This document shows positions 34,095 to 42,872 of a stretch of 64,000 nucleotides of DNA, in pieces; position 1 is the first letter of the stretch, and the number at the start of each line of letters is the position of its first letter. The notes under the pieces were generated by a model. It saw only the letters and a program-made list of their open reading frames with translations. It was not told the DNA's origin and did not search any database. Both the position numbers and the translations under genes were made by a program. The stretch comes from an uncultured Lachnospiraceae bacterium (lineage in GTDB: Bacteria; Bacillota; Clostridia; Lachnospirales; Lachnospiraceae). The stretch lies in assembly GCA_910578085.1 (NCBI GenBank), contig CAJTPM010000002.1, positions 62,001 to 126,000 on the forward strand. The letters run 5' to 3'.

Positions 34095-34123
34095 TTGAAA
34101 TTGTGAGACGAATTTGGTATTCT
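34095..34123 (+). promoter_or_regulatory. Putative sigma-A promoter of the secreted protein gene
   Basis: TTGAAA (34095–34100) and TATTCT (34118–34123) with a 17-base spacer, 49 bases before the next start codon. Confidence 0.5.
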
Positions 34124-34172
34124 ACTAACAGATATAGTTTAAAAATGCTTGATTTTCCAATAGGAGGTATAT

Positions 34173-35327
34173 ATGAGATTAAAAACAGTAATAGCAACTA
34201 TATTATCAACAGCGATGGCAGTGTGCATTTTGGCGGCGCCTTCAGCAGAACTTCAGACAAAGGCTGCGGTGAAAGGGGCAGGAGTTTATACCAATAACCA
34301 GGCGACCGGTATTCCAGGCGTAAACATACAGACACCTCAGGAGACCGTGAAACTGTATGCGCGTTTGAGTTGGGCATTGCTGGAAGAGGGCGTCGGTGTG
34401 CGTTTGAATGTGACGGACAGCGGATGTGGGCCTGTGGCGAAGAGATCGCTTACCAGCATGGCGGCATCTCTGGGGGCCAGCGAGGTAAAAACGCTGGATA
34501 TGGATCTGGAAATGTATATAGGAAAGGGCGGCTGGACAGAGGACATACCGGAGACAAACGGCAGGATCAGAGTATGTATCGTGCTCCCGGAGGGCAGTGA
34601 TCTGTCAAAGGATTATGGGGTGATCAGTATTAAGAAAGACGGCGTTATGGAAGTGCTGGGTGATCTGGATCTGACACCGGATACGGTAACTGTGGACAGT
34701 GATTATTTTGATACATTTATGATCGTTTCTGCACCGGCAGGTACATTTGATGCTTACAGGGTGGCAAATCCGAATGCGTTAGACAAACTGGAGACACCTG
34801 TCTACGTGAAAAAGATTGGCAGTACGATCAAGGCAGAATCCCGGTCTGCGGATGTGTATTCACTGGGGATACTTACGGATGTGGGAGCAGTAAGGGCGGC
34901 AGCCGGCGGCAAAAAGGTAGATTATCTTGAATTGAATAAGACGATACCCGGCGCCAGTGCAAAGAATTCGCTGGATAATGCAATCAAACAGACGAAGGCA
35001 GAAAATAAGACAGCCCCTCTGCCGAAGAAGGAAGAGGATGACAAAAAAGAAGATACACAGGGATATGATTACTACGAAATGGAATTAAAAACCGGTGCTG
35101 GCGAGCGCATCAACAGTACAAACGGAAAGCAGCGTATCACAATGACGGTACCGTACAGCTTCCCGGCGTATGCAGATTATGCGGTGGCAGTTCTGAATAT
35201 GGATGGCAGCGTTTCGATCCTGAAGGATATTGACTTTAATGAAAGTACAATAACGGTGGATACGGATCAGTTCAGAACCTATGTATTTCTTTGGGGGCGA
35301 AAGGGCGCTTTTGACGGACTGCAGTAG
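34173..35327 (+). CDS. Secreted protein with two repeated beta-rich domains
   Basis: A 384-residue exported protein. The signal peptide is MRLKTVIATILSTAMAVCIL followed by AAPSAELQTKAA. Two related domains end with the same pattern: VMEVLGDLDLTPDTVTVDSD…FDTFMIVSAPAGTFDAY near residues 165–200 and VSILKDIDFNESTITVDTDQ…FRTYVFLWGRKGAFDGL at the C-terminus. They are joined by a Lys/Glu-rich linker near residue 290. No enzymatic motif, anchor or sortase signal is seen. It has its own promoter and terminator, so it is not part of the uvr or mbl operon. Function unknown; an extracellular or wall-associated role is likely. Confidence 0.75.
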   Translation: MRLKTVIATILSTAMAVCILAAPSAELQTKAAVKGAGVYTNNQATGIPGVNIQTPQETVKLYARLSWALLEEGVGVRLNVTDSGCGPVAKRSLTSMAASLGASEVKTLDMDLEMYIGKGGWTEDIPETNGRIRVCIVLPEGSDLSKDYGVISIKKDGVMEVLGDLDLTPDTVTVDSDYFDTFMIVSAPAGTFDAYRVANPNALDKLETPVYVKKIGSTIKAESRSADVYSLGILTDVGAVRAAAGGKKVDYLELNKTIPGASAKNSLDNAIKQTKAENKTAPLPKKEEDDKKEDTQGYDYYEMELKTGAGERINSTNGKQRITMTVPYSFPAYADYAVAVLNMDGSVSILKDIDFNESTITVDTDQFRTYVFLWGRKGAFDGLQ

Positions 35328-35366
35328 AGGAAATTGTTTTAAATAATAAGGAGATCAAAAAAGCAT

Positions 35367-35409
35367 GGACGCAAAATGAGAAATTTATCTTATTTTGCGT
35401 CCCTTTTTA
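35367..35409 (+). terminator. Rho-independent terminator
   Basis: GGACGCAAAAT (35367–35377) pairs perfectly with ATTTTGCGTCC (35392–35402), followed by CTTTTTAT. Confidence 0.85.
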
Positions 35410-35430
35410 TAAAAATTTAAAGAAATGTCT

Positions 35431-35458
35431 TTGAAAATCCTTTCATGTGGTTTATAAT
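35431..35458 (+). promoter_or_regulatory. Promoter of the mbl–flagellar rod genes
   Basis: TTGAAA (35431–35436) and a perfect TATAAT (35453–35458), spacer 16. The transcript would have an untranslated leader of about 120 bases. Confidence 0.6.
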
Positions 35459-35585
35459 GGCTTTGTATGTTTGAGATTGTGCCGGTTTATGTTTAAATAT
35501 GTGCTAATTGGAAAAAGTAAAAGTAGAGAATAACGCTTAACGGGTGCGATGAAATAGAGTAAAGCCATAGAAAGGGGTTAAGTGA

Positions 35586-36578
35586 ATGCAGTACACGGAT
35601 ATAGGAATCGATTTGGGAACAGCCAGTATTCTTGTTTATATCAGAGGGAAGGGAGTTGTGTTAAAAGAGCCCTCTGTTGTAGCCTTTGACAGAGATACAA
35701 ACAAAATCAAAGCCATCGGCGAAGATGCCCGGCTGATGCTTGGAAGAACGCCGGGAAATATTGTGGCGGTGAGACCCCTGCGCCAGGGTGTTATTTCCGA
35801 TTATACCGTCACAGAGAAAATGATGAAATATTTTATTCAGAAAGCACTGGGGAAGAGGAGTATCAGGAAGCCGCGGATCGCAGTCTGTGTACCCAGTGGT
35901 GTGACCGAGGTGGAGAAAAAAGCAGTGGAGGATGCAACCTATCAGGCCGGGGCAAGGGAGGTTTCGGTTATTGAGGAACCGATTGCTGCGGCCATCGGTG
36001 CAGGCATCGATATCTCAAAGCCCTGTGGGAATATGATTGTGGATATCGGCGGCGGTACTTCCGATGTGGCGGTGATTTCCCTGGGGGGTACGGTAGTAAG
36101 TGCTTCCATCAAAATAGCCGGGGATGACTTTGATGAGGCGATTGTTCGATATATGAGGAAGAAGCATAATCTTCTGATCGGTGAAAGGACGGCGGAGGAT
36201 ATCAAGATCCGGATTGGTTCCGCATTTCACAGACCGGAACCGGACTATATGGATGTACGAGGCAGGAATCTTGTATCCGGACTGCCGAATACGATCAGAG
36301 TCTCCTCAGAAGAAACGGAGGAGGCTTTGAAGGAAACCACGTCCCAGATCGTGGAGGCGATCCACAGCGTATTAGAGAAAACGCCGCCTGAGCTTGCTGC
36401 GGATATTGCAGACAGGGGAATTGTCCTGACAGGGGGTGGCAGTCTTCTGCGGGGACTGGAGGAACTGATCTATGATAAGACCGGCATCAATACCATGACG
36501 GCGGAAGATCCGATGACAGCGGTGGCGATCGGCACGGGCCGCTATGTGGAATTTCTGGCGGGATACAGGGAAGATTGA
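35586..36578 (+). CDS. mbl: Rod shape-determining protein, MreB/Mbl family
   Basis: Bacterial actin homologue that guides the cell-wall elongation machinery; 330 residues, cytoplasmic, membrane-associated. Actin-fold phosphate loops are visible: GIDLGTASILVYIRGKG at the start, MIVDIGGGTSDVAVISLGG in the middle and GIVLTGGGSLLRGLEE near the end, plus the connecting IEEPIAAAIGAG. The symbol is chosen by context: in B. subtilis mbl lies directly before flhO and flhP, as here. AAAGGGG precedes the ATG. Confidence 0.9.
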   Translation: MQYTDIGIDLGTASILVYIRGKGVVLKEPSVVAFDRDTNKIKAIGEDARLMLGRTPGNIVAVRPLRQGVISDYTVTEKMMKYFIQKALGKRSIRKPRIAVCVPSGVTEVEKKAVEDATYQAGAREVSVIEEPIAAAIGAGIDISKPCGNMIVDIGGGTSDVAVISLGGTVVSASIKIAGDDFDEAIVRYMRKKHNLLIGERTAEDIKIRIGSAFHRPEPDYMDVRGRNLVSGLPNTIRVSSEETEEALKETTSQIVEAIHSVLEKTPPELAADIADRGIVLTGGGSLLRGLEELIYDKTGINTMTAEDPMTAVAIGTGRYVEFLAGYRED

Positions 36579-36633
36579 TAGAAGGTTAACAGGAACAGAA
36601 AATAATACTGAATCAGGAAGGTACGGCAGGCAT

Positions 36634-37413
36634 ATGGTAAAGGGATTATATACAGCTTATACAGGAATGCGGAATGAGCAGCGCAGAATGGATATTCTGA
36701 CAAATAATCTGGCAAATTCAGATACAACAGGATTTAAAAAGGAAGGGGTGACCAGCCAGTCTTTTGACAGTCTGCTGGCATATCGTATTAAAGATTCCTC
36801 TACTCCGGGCGTGGATGCGGCTCATATCGGCAGCATGAACCTGGGTGTGAAGATCGGCGAAGTGTATACGGATTACGGCCAGGGGCCTCTGAAGGTTACA
36901 GATAACACGTTTGATATGGCGTTGACGGCAGAGGGGTTCTTTACCATTGATTTTACGAATAAGGCCGGAGAGAGTTATACTCTCTATACAAGAGACGGTA
37001 ACTTCAATATGACAAAGGAGGGCTATCTGGTCACTCAGGATGGTGACTTTGTGGTAGGAACGAATGGACAGCATATTCAGCTGTCCACGACTGCAACGGA
37101 AACGCAGATCGACAGAGGCGGACGGATCTATCAGGACGGTGTATTGCGGGGACAGCTGCAGATCACAGATTTTGAAAACTACGACTACCTGGAAAAGTTT
37201 GGTGAAAATCTGTATCAGCCGGTGGAAGGAGCTGCGCAGAGGCCGGCCGCGGCGGAAGTCCGTCAGGGATATCTGGAGGCCGCTAATGTGCAGACGGTCT
37301 ACGAGATGGTACAGATGATTGCTACCACAAGGGCTTATGAGACGAACCAGAAAGTTATTCAGGCTCATAACGATACCCTGCAGATCGCGGCAAATCAGAT
37401 CGGAAAACTTTAA
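36634..37413 (+). CDS. flhO: Flagellar hook-basal body protein (FlgG family, FlhO-like)
   Basis: A 259-residue distal-rod-type protein of the flagellar axial family. The N-terminal signature LYTAYTGMRNEQRRMDILTN followed by NLANSDTTGFKKEG and the C-terminal LEAANVQTVYEMVQMIATTR are the two helical ends that coil together in the rod. ATG 36634 is chosen over the earlier frame start at 36544, which runs into the mbl end. It is exported by the flagellar type III system without a cleaved signal. It follows mbl by 55 bases. Confidence 0.88.
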   Translation: MVKGLYTAYTGMRNEQRRMDILTNNLANSDTTGFKKEGVTSQSFDSLLAYRIKDSSTPGVDAAHIGSMNLGVKIGEVYTDYGQGPLKVTDNTFDMALTAEGFFTIDFTNKAGESYTLYTRDGNFNMTKEGYLVTQDGDFVVGTNGQHIQLSTTATETQIDRGGRIYQDGVLRGQLQITDFENYDYLEKFGENLYQPVEGAAQRPAAAEVRQGYLEAANVQTVYEMVQMIATTRAYETNQKVIQAHNDTLQIAANQIGKL

Positions 37414-37482
37414 AAAACTGACAGGCCGTGGAATACCATAAAAAGAAGATCTGAAAAGAGAATCTATATGGTACGGAGGGGT

Positions 37483-37509
37483 TAAGAAAAGTATAAATTG
37501 TGTCGATAC
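37483..37509 (+). promoter_or_regulatory. Sigma-D (FliA-type) flagellar promoter
   Basis: TAAG (37483–37486), 15 bases, then GTCGATAC (37502–37509). The motility sigma factor consensus is TAAA-N15-GCCGATAT, so 3 of 4 and 6 of 8 positions match with exact spacing, 112 bases before the second rod gene. Confidence 0.5.
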
Positions 37510-37621
37510 ATATCGTAGGCATATAATGTCATGATAATGACTGCGCTCTTATAACAATGCCACATGACATATCATGTGACAGGGAGGTTTTGATGCGCGG
37601 CAGATATGGGAGGAATACATA

Positions 37622-38440
37622 ATGGTACGAAGCTTATGGTCTGCGGCAACGGGAATGATTGCTCAGCAGACGAATGTTGATACGATTGCAAACAATCTGG
37701 CGAATGTGAACACTACCGGCTATAAGACGCAGGTAAACCAGTTTAAGTCCCTGTTATATCAGAATCTTCAGACGGAAACCACCTCGGGGAACGGGGAGAC
37801 AAAGCCTGTCGGTGCACAGGTCGGCCTTGGTGTCCGGAATGCGGCGATCACCAGCAGGTTTAAACAGGGCAATCTGATAGAGTCCACCAGTGATACGGAT
37901 TTTGCTATTGAAGGTGAAGGTTTTTTCGCAGTGAGAGGCGAAGACGGGGAAACTTATTACACGAGAAACGGAAGTTTTATCTGGGCGATCAACAGTGGCG
38001 GTGGTGTGACGCTGACGAATTCGGATGGATTAAAGGTACTGGATTCTCAGGGAAGACCCATTGAACTGGGGACAAATTATATTACGAACCGGATCACAAT
38101 AGACTCCAGCGGACAGATCTGCTACCCGAATGCCAATAATAATCCGACACCTATCGGCAGAGCGATCGGCGCATTCCAGTTCAGCAATCCCACAGGTCTG
38201 GATAAGGAGGGCGACAGCCTTTATTCCGTGTCTGATGCAAGTGGTCCCGCCATCAATGAGGCGACAAATAATCAGGTAAAGAAGAGCCGTTTTCTGCAGA
38301 ATTATCTGGAGAACTCCAATGTACAGGTAGTAGATGAGATGGTAAATCTGATCGTGGCACAGAGAGCCTATGAACTGAATTCTAAGGCGATCACCGCATC
38401 GGACCAGATGATGCAGCAGGCAAATCAACTCAGACAGTAA
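37622..38440 (+). CDS. flhP: Flagellar basal-body rod protein (FlgG family, FlhP-like)
   Basis: A 272-residue flagellar rod protein. MVRSLWSAATGMIAQQTNVD then TIANNLANVNTTGYKTQ marks the N-terminus; the conserved C-terminus reads LENSNVQVVDEMVNLIVAQR and AYELNSKAITASDQMMQQAN. Length fits FlgG. Paralogue of the preceding gene; the pair plus mbl repeats the B. subtilis mbl–flhO–flhP order. GGGAGG precedes the ATG. The rod-binding protein gene follows 10 bases later. Confidence 0.92.
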   Translation: MVRSLWSAATGMIAQQTNVDTIANNLANVNTTGYKTQVNQFKSLLYQNLQTETTSGNGETKPVGAQVGLGVRNAAITSRFKQGNLIESTSDTDFAIEGEGFFAVRGEDGETYYTRNGSFIWAINSGGGVTLTNSDGLKVLDSQGRPIELGTNYITNRITIDSSGQICYPNANNNPTPIGRAIGAFQFSNPTGLDKEGDSLYSVSDASGPAINEATNNQVKKSRFLQNYLENSNVQVVDEMVNLIVAQRAYELNSKAITASDQMMQQANQLRQ

Positions 38441-38450
38441 GAGGTAGCAT

Positions 38451-38819
38451 ATGGATATCAATGGTTTAAATACGGATTATACAAATTATGTGAAACAGTC
38501 TTCGGCGGCTGCAAAGATGGATCGAATCAAAAATATGGATTACGCCAATGCTACGGACGAAGAGCTCATGAATGCCTGCAAACAGTTCGAGGAATACTTT
38601 GTAGAAATGGCCTTAAAAGAAGTATTCAAGACAGTGGATCTGTTTGGTATGAACGAAAGTACTTCCAATGCCATGTCAACCAGCAAAGATCTGATGAAAG
38701 ATGGCATGGTACAGAAGTTTGCTGAAAAGATAACCGAAGAATCCAATCTGGGACTGGCGCAGCAGTTATATGAATCCATGAAGCGCAATACGATCGATGT
38801 ATCCGAACTGCCGGACTGA
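38451..38819 (+). CDS. Flagellar rod-binding protein (FlgJ N-terminal domain)
   Basis: A 122-residue protein equal to the N-terminal, rod-capping half of FlgJ. The diagnostic region is LMNACKQFEEYFVEMALKEV followed by a helix to LGLAQQLYESMKRN. The C-terminal muramidase domain of proteobacterial FlgJ is absent, as usual in Firmicutes. It helps assemble the rod across the wall. Its ribosome site is AAGAGGTAG, 10 bases after the previous stop. Confidence 0.88.
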   Translation: MDINGLNTDYTNYVKQSSAAAKMDRIKNMDYANATDEELMNACKQFEEYFVEMALKEVFKTVDLFGMNESTSNAMSTSKDLMKDGMVQKFAEKITEESNLGLAQQLYESMKRNTIDVSELPD

Positions 38820-38898
38820 ACCGGGTTGATATGGGAAATCGTGACAATGTATAAAGTGTGTTGCTGTCAGGCGGCGCTATTATATAAATGATAACAAA

Positions 38899-38927
38899 AC
38901 AGCCGGGAATCATGGATGCCCGGCTGT
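38899..38927. terminator. Strong hairpin after the flagellar genes
   Basis: ACAGCCGGG (38899–38907) pairs with CCCGGCTGT (38919–38927). T-rich sequence flanks it only on the minus strand, so it would terminate leftward transcription better than rightward; it may act as a transcript 3' end. Confidence 0.5.
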
Positions 38928-38954
38928 CTGACTGATGGGAGAAAAAAAGGAACC

Positions 38955-41204
38955 TTGGAGACGATCAAAGGTTATGTAGAACATATTATTTATCGAAATG
39001 AAGCGAATGGTTATACTGTACTTGTGCTGACGGCGGAAGGGGAGGAAGTGACCTGCGTGGGAATGTTCCGGGGAGTGGACGAAGGGGAGTGCCTGGAAGC
39101 GCAGGGAGTTTATACAGAACATGCATTGTATGGCAGGCAGTTTAAAGCCTCCGCCTTTCATGTGACGCAGCCGGAGGATCCTGTCAGTATGGAGCGCTAT
39201 CTGCGCTCGGGCGCGGTGAAAGGGATCGGTCCATCGCTGGCGTCCCGCATCGTAAAAAAATTTGGGACAGATACTTTCCGCATTATGGAGGAAGAACCGG
39301 AGCGGCTTGCCGAAGTGAGGGGCATTTCGGAAAGAATAGCCAGAGAGATCGGTATGCAGATCGAGGGGAAAAAGGATCTGCGGGATGCCATGATTTTTTT
39401 ACAGAAGTATGGTATCTCCGGAACATTGGCGGCGAAAATATATGATACTTATGGCATGGGACTTTACGGCGTGCTGCGGGAAAATCCCTATAAACTGGCG
39501 GAGGATATAAACGGGATAGGTTTTAAACGGGCGGATGAGATCGCAGTGAAAGCGGGCATTCGCGTGGATTCGGAATACAGGGTCAGGAGCGGCCTGCTTT
39601 ATGTACTGCAGATGGCTTCGGGAGAGGGGCATTCGTATCTGCCCAGGAAAGTGATTCTGGAAAGAGCAGTGGAACTTTTAGGCGTGCCTGGGGGAGCTCT
39701 GGAGGGACAACTGGAAAATCTGGCAATGGATCAGAAGATTATTCTGAAAAATGCGGAAGATACGGAACTGGTATATGCGGCATCATTTTATTATGCGGAG
39801 ATGAACTGTGCGAGGATGCTGATCGATTTAAATAAAGTGATGGAGGCGGAGGGGCAGGCTGCTTCTGCAAAAGAAAATCGCCAGCTGAAAAAAATCAGAG
39901 AACTGGAGCAGAAACAGGGGATAGTGCTGGATGAACTGCAGCGTCAGGCGGTGTTGGAGAGCCTTCGGCATGGCGTACTGATCTTATCCGGGGGCCCTGG
40001 TACCGGGAAAACCACAACGATCAATACAATGATACAATACTTTGAGAGTGAGGGGATGGATATCTTGCTGGCAGCGCCCACGGGACGGGCGGCAAAACGA
40101 ATGACTGAGGCAACCGGTTATGAGGCAAGAACGATTCATCGGCTGTTGGAGTTAAATGGCGGTATTTCGGAAGACAATATCGAAAGCAGAGCTAGATTTG
40201 AGCGGAATGCGGGCAATCCTCTGGAGGCAGATGTGGTCATTGTAGATGAGATGTCCATGGTAGATCTGTTTTTGCTGCAGGCGCTGCTAAAGGCGATCGT
40301 GGCTGGAACAAGACTGGTCATGATGGGAGATGTGGATCAGCTACCCAGTGTGGGGCCGGGGCAGATTCTGCGGGATCTGATCGAAAGCAGAGCCTTTCCG
40401 ACAATTATATTAAAAAAGATATTCCGGCAGGCAGGAGAAAGTGACATTGTAGTTAATGCCCATCTGATTAACGAGGGAAAGAGTATTTCCCTGAATAATA
40501 AGAGCAGAGATTTTTTCTTTCTGGAGAGAAGTGACGTAAATGTTATATACAAACATATTGTGCAGCTGGTACAGGATATGCTTCCGCGCTATGTTCAGGC
40601 GTCGCCGATGGATATTCAGGTACTGACACCAATGAGGAAGGGAAGTCTGGGTGTGGAAGCTTTAAACCGGATTTTACAGCGGTATTTGAATCCGCCGGCA
40701 CCGGATAAAAAGGAATACAGAACAGGGCAGGATGATCTGTTTCGGGTGGGAGACAAGGTCATGCAGATTAAAAATAATTACCAGCTGGAGTGGGAGATTG
40801 TATCGAAATACAATATTCCTGTTGACAAAGGAATTGGTGTGTTTAACGGAGATATGGGGATCATCCGGGAGATCAACGAATTTTCTTCTACTCTGGTGGT
40901 GGAATTTGATGAGCACAGACGGGTGATCTATCCCTTTGCCGGCGTGGAAGAGCTGGAATTAGCCTATGCAGTGACGATCCACAAGTCTCAGGGCTCGGAA
41001 TATCCGGCGGTGGTTTTGCCTGTTCTCACCGGACCCAGATTACTTTTTAACAGAAATCTGCTGTACACGGCGGTGACGAGGGCAAAGGACTGTGTTACGA
41101 TCCTGGGGTCTTCAAAAACTTTGCAGGAGATGATCGATAATACAGGGGAGAACTGTCGGTATACATCTCTTGCCCAACGAATAAGCGAAGCGGTATTTAT
41201 ATAA
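38955..41204 (+). CDS. recD2: ATP-dependent RecD2-like DNA helicase
   Basis: Superfamily 1B 5'-to-3' helicase, about 749 residues. N-terminal region ETIKGYVEHIIYRNEANGYT is typical of RecD2, followed by helix-hairpin-helix motifs (KGIGPSLASRIVKKFGTD; NGIGFKRADEIAVKAGI). Walker A is GGPGTGKTTTINTM, Walker B VVIVDEMSMVD, and late helicase motifs include VTIHKSQGSEYPAV and LLYTAVTRAKD. TTG 38955 is chosen because it gives the usual N-terminus with AAAAAGG upstream; an ATG at 38916 would start inside the hairpin. No RecB/RecC partners are seen. It acts in repair and replication-fork processing. Confidence 0.92.
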   Translation: METIKGYVEHIIYRNEANGYTVLVLTAEGEEVTCVGMFRGVDEGECLEAQGVYTEHALYGRQFKASAFHVTQPEDPVSMERYLRSGAVKGIGPSLASRIVKKFGTDTFRIMEEEPERLAEVRGISERIAREIGMQIEGKKDLRDAMIFLQKYGISGTLAAKIYDTYGMGLYGVLRENPYKLAEDINGIGFKRADEIAVKAGIRVDSEYRVRSGLLYVLQMASGEGHSYLPRKVILERAVELLGVPGGALEGQLENLAMDQKIILKNAEDTELVYAASFYYAEMNCARMLIDLNKVMEAEGQAASAKENRQLKKIRELEQKQGIVLDELQRQAVLESLRHGVLILSGGPGTGKTTTINTMIQYFESEGMDILLAAPTGRAAKRMTEATGYEARTIHRLLELNGGISEDNIESRARFERNAGNPLEADVVIVDEMSMVDLFLLQALLKAIVAGTRLVMMGDVDQLPSVGPGQILRDLIESRAFPTIILKKIFRQAGESDIVVNAHLINEGKSISLNNKSRDFFFLERSDVNVIYKHIVQLVQDMLPRYVQASPMDIQVLTPMRKGSLGVEALNRILQRYLNPPAPDKKEYRTGQDDLFRVGDKVMQIKNNYQLEWEIVSKYNIPVDKGIGVFNGDMGIIREINEFSSTLVVEFDEHRRVIYPFAGVEELELAYAVTIHKSQGSEYPAVVLPVLTGPRLLFNRNLLYTAVTRAKDCVTILGSSKTLQEMIDNTGENCRYTSLAQRISEAVFI

Positions 41205-41244
41205 AGTAATCAGAAATCGGATGCCCGGAGAGGGAAAGGCGTCT

Positions 41245-41988
41245 ATGAACATAAAAACTGAATATTGGAAAAAAGCAGAAATAACATGGAGAAGATGTCT
41301 GGATCTGGTGTTTCCGGCAAGATGTCCGATCTGTGATAAGCCGGCACCTTTTCCGGAGTTGATCTGTCCGGGCTGCAAAGTAAAGCCTGTCCGGATAAAA
41401 CCTCCCAGGTGTCTGAAATGCGGCAAGCATATCGAAAACGAGACAGAGGAATACTGCCGGGGATGCCGCATGGCCGTACATAGTTTTGAGCAGGGAAGAA
41501 GCCTTTTTCTGTATCAGTCTGTGGCGGCATCCATTTATCGCTTTAAGTATGCAGGGCGGCAGGAGTATGCCAGTTTCTATGGAGAACAGATCGTGAGGGA
41601 GCTTGGAGGGACCATTCGTGCGTGGAGGCCGGATGCGCTTGTACCGGTGCCGATCCATTTTACAAGAAGACGGGAGAGGGGCTATAATCAGGCGGAAGTG
41701 CTTGCAGGGGAAATTGGGAAGAGAACTGGGATTCCGGTGGAGAGAAGTCTTCTTGGACGGGTGAAAAAAACGCTGCCTCAAAAGCTGTTAGACGATGCAG
41801 GACGCCAAAATAATTTGAAAAGGGCTTTTAAAATAAATAGAAATGATGTAAAATTAAAAAGAGTGATTATTGTTGATGATATTTATACGACCGGAAGTAC
41901 GATAGATGCCTGTGCTGTAACTCTGAAAAGAGCAGGTGTAGAAAAAGTATATTTTATTACGGTGGCGATCGGAAAGGAGCTGCTGTAA
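41245..41988 (+). CDS. comF: ComF family protein (phosphoribosyltransferase fold)
   Basis: A 247-residue ComFC-type protein linked to DNA uptake and repair. The N-terminus has a zinc ribbon (ARCPICDKPAPFPELICPGC) and a second Cys cluster (PRCLKCGKHIENETEEYCRG). The C-terminal phosphoribosyltransferase domain carries RRRERGYNQAEVLA and the PRPP loop VIIVDDIYTTGSTIDAC. ATG 41245 is preferred (GGAGAGGGAAAGG ahead); ATG 41221 is in frame. It follows recD2 by 40 bases and is followed by yvyF, as in B. subtilis. Confidence 0.92.
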   Translation: MNIKTEYWKKAEITWRRCLDLVFPARCPICDKPAPFPELICPGCKVKPVRIKPPRCLKCGKHIENETEEYCRGCRMAVHSFEQGRSLFLYQSVAASIYRFKYAGRQEYASFYGEQIVRELGGTIRAWRPDALVPVPIHFTRRRERGYNQAEVLAGEIGKRTGIPVERSLLGRVKKTLPQKLLDDAGRQNNLKRAFKINRNDVKLKRVIIVDDIYTTGSTIDACAVTLKRAGVEKVYFITVAIGKELL

Positions 41989-42016
41989 TTTTGAAAAACT
42001 GGAATGGAGGGAAACT

Positions 42017-42421
42017 ATGAACGTACGAAACTGTAAGAAATGCGGGAAATTATTTAATTATGTAGCCGGCGCTCCGGTTTGTCCTGCCTGTAAAGAAGCA
42101 TTGGAGGAAAAGTTTCAGGAAGTAAAGAAATATGTTCAGGATAACAAGGGCGTTACGATCCATGATGTGGTGGAAAACTGTGAGGTTGATCCTCAACAGG
42201 TGCGCCAGTGGGTGCGTGAGGAGCGGCTGGAATTCAGCGGTGATGGTGTGACCGGGATTACCTGTGAGAAATGTGGGGCAACTATTCCTACAGGAAGGTT
42301 CTGCCAGAAATGTAAAAATGAAATGACAGAAAATTTAAATACCGCACTGCCGAAGAAACCAAAGGAGGCACCGGTGAAGAAGAAGGATACTAAGGATCCT
42401 GCGAAGATGCGTTTTCTGTGA
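42017..42421 (+). CDS. yvyF: YvyF-like flagellar operon protein
   Basis: A 134-residue protein of the YvyF/TIGR03826 type found beside late flagellar genes. It has a zinc ribbon at each side of a helical middle: NCKKCGKLFNY…VCPACKEAL and ITCEKCGATIPTGRFCQKCK. The middle VTIHDVVENCEVDPQQVRQW resembles a MerR-like helix-turn-helix. The Lys/Pro-rich tail is probably disordered. It follows comF, the B. subtilis order, but flgM and flgN do not follow here. Proposed role: regulation of flagellar gene expression. Confidence 0.85.
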   Translation: MNVRNCKKCGKLFNYVAGAPVCPACKEALEEKFQEVKKYVQDNKGVTIHDVVENCEVDPQQVRQWVREERLEFSGDGVTGITCEKCGATIPTGRFCQKCKNEMTENLNTALPKKPKEAPVKKKDTKDPAKMRFL

Positions 42422-42468
42422 GAACGGAGAGATAAAGGAACGATGTATCTCTATGAGGAGAATGTTAT

Positions 42469-42861
42469 ATGATTCATGAAGAGAGAGTGATCCTGATGAC
42501 GCAACTGCAGGCATATGAGGATTGCGGCGGGAAGAAGGATATAGCGATTGCAAGCTATTTCAGGGGAGATTATCTTGGCTCACAGATGTTAAAAAGTGTT
42601 ATTTCCGTTACCATTGCTGCGGCAATCGGTTATGCCGGCTACGTTTTTTATAATCTGGAAAGTTTTATGAAAGATCTGTACCAGACAGATTGGATCGAGT
42701 ATGTGAGTATACTGCTCACCCGTTATCTGGTCCTTGTAATAGGATATGCATTGATCACTTATCTGATATATGCATATCGTTATGCAAAAGCAAAAAAGAA
42801 TCTGAAAAAATATTATGGCGGATTGCGGAAATTAAGCGCCATGTATCATGAAGAATCTTGA
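42469..42861 (+). CDS. Membrane protein of unknown function
   Basis: A 130-residue protein with two membrane helices (about 44–63, VISVTIAAAIGYAGYVFY, and 83–104, LLTRYLVLVIGYALITYL) and a basic C-terminal tail. GAGGAG lies about 11 bases ahead of ATG 42469; an internal ATG at 42496 is an alternative. It is followed 11 bases later by a larger membrane protein gene, and both lead into cdaA. No family recognised; it may belong with the c-di-AMP or wall-synthesis cluster. Confidence 0.65.
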   Translation: MIHEERVILMTQLQAYEDCGGKKDIAIASYFRGDYLGSQMLKSVISVTIAAAIGYAGYVFYNLESFMKDLYQTDWIEYVSILLTRYLVLVIGYALITYLIYAYRYAKAKKNLKKYYGGLRKLSAMYHEES

Positions 42862-42872
42862 AAGGATATCCA

